In this document: piece by piece, positions 60,051-64,000 of the stretch
Layout of the letters: each line of letters starts with the position of its first letter
Position numbering within the stretch: position 1 is the first letter of the stretch
DNA from: VHCN01 sp964589935
GTDB lineage: Bacteria > Verrucomicrobiota > Verrucomicrobiia > Limisphaerales > VHCN01
Length of the DNA stretch: 64,000 nt
Reading direction: 5' to 3'
Assembly (NCBI GenBank): GCA_964589935.1
Contig: CAZPVD010000016.1
Span: 1 to 64,000 of the forward strand
Notes under the pieces: model-generated
The model's database searches: none
Seen by the model: the letters and a program-made list of their open reading frames with translations, nothing else
What the model was told of the DNA's origin: nothing
Made by a program: the position numbers and the translations under genes

Positions 60051-61718
60051 TCATTTTGCCTCCGCCGGTTTCACGCCGATTGCGATAAGTCCGTCCAATT
60101 CTGGCGGCACGTAAAGTGGCGCATATATGGCATCGGTGAACACCTTGCGTAGCGCGGGCATTGTGCTCACTGGCACAGCCTGCTCCGTGTCACCGACCTT
60201 CGCGCGCCCAGTGAGGCGCAGCATCAGCACTCGTCCAGGTTGAGTGCTCGACGGCAGTTTGATTTTGACCTGCGCCTCGGTTTTTTTCTCCGCAACCACG
60301 TTCTCTTGGAGCGTCGCGCCGACAAGCCCTTCGCATGTGAGAGTAATTGGCCCGTCGAAGTTCCGCCGTTCGCACGCAACTTTTAATGTGAAGCTCCCAC
60401 CGGCGGGCACGTCGGCTTTGTCCGTGTCCACGCTCAACGTGAACGCCGGCTGCGGCGCGATCTCGATGCGATACGCCAGTTCCGGCCCGCCGAGCCGGTT
60501 GACCTCCTCGACCATGAGCCGATACGTGCCGGCCTCGGTGAACGTGTTGGTGATCGCCGCCTCCTCGACCGCAGTCGGTTTTGTTGAGGCGAGGCGCGTG
60601 CCGTCGGACTTGAACAATTCCATGTAGGCGTCGCACGGCGAGCCGAGGCTGCGCGTGCGGCTTGCGAACAGCAGCCGCTCGCCCTTTGCGACCGTGAACT
60701 CGAACCAGTCGCGGTCGTGCGGCTTGGCGAAACGTCCGTTCACCGCGGCGGGCAAGTTGATTTTTTGCGCGAGCGTGTTCGTGTCGTTCGGCTCGATCTC
60801 GGTGATTTCATTGAAGGCTGTCACGAGCAGGCTGGCGAAGCCGGTGCCTGTGCCGCGCGGCGACTTCGCATTAAGCCACACGCGGTCGGCGAATGCGCTT
60901 TTCGGCGCGGTGAGATAAAGCGGTTTCACGGCGTCGAGTCCCTTGCCGGCGAGCACAAATGCACCGGCTGAACCCGCCCTTGCCGCGAATGGAAACGGAA
61001 AGTTCACGAGCGGAAAATGCCCCACGCGCAGCCGGAAGCGATATGCCGCGCCGCCGCGATACTCGATGTCGCGCACCTCGATGAAATACTCGCCGGACAC
61101 CGGAATCTCCGCGATGAAACGGCTGTCGCGGCCCACCGAAGGATCATCGTCACTCCAGCCGAGTTCGCGGCCGCGTGCGTCGAACAGCCGCGCGACCGGA
61201 TCCAGCGCGGAGCCGAGCCGGCGCGCGACGACCTCGACCGAGACGCGGTCGCCCTTCTTCGCGGCGAAGCGATAAAAGTTGCGCGCCAGCTCCTCGCACA
61301 CGCCGTCCACCGCGACAGGCAGCGTGAGCGGTTGCGCGTTCGCGACGGATTTGTTCGTGCTGGCGTCGGCGACCGTCGGCAAGTCATCCACCATGAACGG
61401 CAGCAGGCCGGACACGCCATTGGTCGTCACGACGCGCAACGCACCGATGCCAACAGGCTGAGACGAGGGCAAGGTGAGTTTGAAGACGGCCTTGTTCGCG
61501 TCGGATTTTTCAGCGGCTGGAACCGCTTCCGCCTTCGCGCCGAAACTCGTCCACAATTCCGTCGCGGCACTCAAACCTGATCCGAACACGGTGACCTCGG
61601 TCGTCCTGCCCGGCACAGCGGCCGACGGCGTGGCGTGTGTCGCCGACGGGCTTTGCGCGAACGAAACCGCCGCAGCCAGCGCAAACACCAGTGCGGCAAT
61701 GGAAGATTTGGCGGTCAC
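60051..61718 (-). CDS. Secreted PPC-domain (pre-peptidase-like) protein
   Basis: The 555-residue protein likely starts at the GTG at 61718 (VTAKSSIAALVFALAAAVSF), giving a good signal peptide; an open frame extends upstream to 62165 but antiparallel to clpB. Three beta-rich modules follow, two of them with PPC signatures: FYRFAAKKGDRVSVEVVARR with VSGEYFIEVRD (about 125-225), and WFEFTVAKGERLLFASRTRS with AGTYRLMVEE (about 330-420). PPC domains accompany secreted peptidases and bind protein or carbohydrate, but no catalytic domain is present. It is divergent from clpB. Confidence 0.78.
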   Translation of the reverse strand: MTAKSSIAALVFALAAAVSFAQSPSATHATPSAAVPGRTTEVTVFGSGLSAATELWTSFGAKAEAVPAAEKSDANKAVFKLTLPSSQPVGIGALRVVTTNGVSGLLPFMVDDLPTVADASTNKSVANAQPLTLPVAVDGVCEELARNFYRFAAKKGDRVSVEVVARRLGSALDPVARLFDARGRELGWSDDDPSVGRDSRFIAEIPVSGEYFIEVRDIEYRGGAAYRFRLRVGHFPLVNFPFPFAARAGSAGAFVLAGKGLDAVKPLYLTAPKSAFADRVWLNAKSPRGTGTGFASLLVTAFNEITEIEPNDTNTLAQKINLPAAVNGRFAKPHDRDWFEFTVAKGERLLFASRTRSLGSPCDAYMELFKSDGTRLASTKPTAVEEAAITNTFTEAGTYRLMVEEVNRLGGPELAYRIEIAPQPAFTLSVDTDKADVPAGGSFTLKVACERRNFDGPITLTCEGLVGATLQENVVAEKKTEAQVKIKLPSSTQPGRVLMLRLTGRAKVGDTEQAVPVSTMPALRKVFTDAIYAPLYVPPELDGLIAIGVKPAEAK

Positions 61719-61913
61719 GGGCGAAACATTATTTGTTCGGACTATCACCGCGAAGCAGAATTCACCGCATTTGGCAAAAGTCCCACCGGCGAGCTGCCGC
61801 CAAAGCGTGACATTCCGGCACGCTGCGCCGCAATTCAGCCGGCGCTTGGCACAGTAGGCTTTTCCAAGATGGCAATTCCTGTTTAATTTCAGGCAAAACT
61901 GGCGTTCCTTGGC

Positions 61914-61929
61914 TGGCACTGCGCTTGCA
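61914..61929 (+). promoter_or_regulatory. Sigma-54-type -24/-12 promoter of clpB
   Basis: TGGCAC (61914-61919), five bases, then TTGCA (61925-61929), preceded by C. This matches YTGGCACGrNNNTTGCW at all conserved positions except the G after CAC. Transcription would start near 61940, at the clpB ATG (61941), so the message would be leaderless or nearly so. No CIRCE element is seen. Confidence 0.45.
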
Positions 61930-61940
61930 ATGTAAGATGT

Positions 61941-64000
<2,060 letters not shown>

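Overview
The window is GC-rich, densely coded bacterial DNA that reads as a chromosome of a Gram-negative PVC-group bacterium, most likely Verrucomicrobia (Pedosphaera/Limisphaerales-like). The gene content supports this: a DUF1080 protein, planctomycete-type c-type cytochromes and sorbosone-dehydrogenase-like propellers with a haem tail, a G8-domain protein, a MoxR-DUF58-BatA-VWA-DUF4175 operon, WaaA (so an outer membrane with Kdo), and a remnant of the secreted-protein tail motif WKYRAIYLMGDEQFGQWSD that I associate with this phylum. No rRNA, CRISPR array, prophage or transposase was seen. The taxonomic call is inference and was not tested by search.

Layout. 1-3928 (minus): a partial XylA-type isomerase, then a cardiolipin-synthase-like PLD, an IscA-type scaffold, an HscB-like J-protein and a secreted unknown. 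4055-6160: sugar epimerase, thymidine kinase, and an AT-richer orphan. 6180-8154 (minus): PIN-PhoH and a GST-like protein. 8278-13275 (minus): a tight five-gene cassette of ACP, FkbH, MaoC-like double hotdog, NodB-like deacetylase and GNAT protein, with no ketosynthase. This is the best candidate for an undescribed pathway. 13458-14344: YlbF with a Cys-rich tail and a frameshifted lipoprotein. 14476-25729 (plus): a hydroxyproline locus (DapA-like deaminase, 4-hydroxyproline epimerase, enolase-superfamily enzyme, DadA-like dehydrogenase). Inside it sit a tyrosine phosphatase, a sialidase, a zincin-sialate-esterase fusion, a pentahaem cytochrome and a soluble dehydrogenase, linked by repeated ATGA stop/start overlaps.

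25790-29579: lysS with a compositionally foreign insertion of about 100 residues, followed by a HEAT-repeat gene bracketed by two copies of the 24-bp lysS 3' end. 29580-37979 (minus): the MoxR/VWA operon. 38153-48460: a cytochrome-LRR protein, a membrane-fused spermidine-synthase homologue, a DUF1080 protein, an ion antiporter, WaaA, a secreted hydrolase and AccA. 48497-51297: an accessory stretch with an RCC1-repeat protein, a gene remnant, a 42-bp tandem repeat, HicBA, a divergent copy of the manA start, and a VapBC-like pair ahead of intact manA. 52389-64000: a YvlD-like membrane protein, tRNA-Leu(UAG), a secreted haem-binding dehydrogenase that begins at the tRNA end without a normal start codon, a G8 protein, a GH20-like protein, a PPC-domain protein and the start of clpB, which has a sigma-54-like promoter.

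Taken together, the secreted and catabolic genes suggest a heterotroph that takes apart complex glycoconjugates and hydroxyproline-rich protein. A recurring theme is accessory DNA parked beside core genes and accompanied by partial, slightly diverged copies of their ends (lysS 3' end, manA 5' end).
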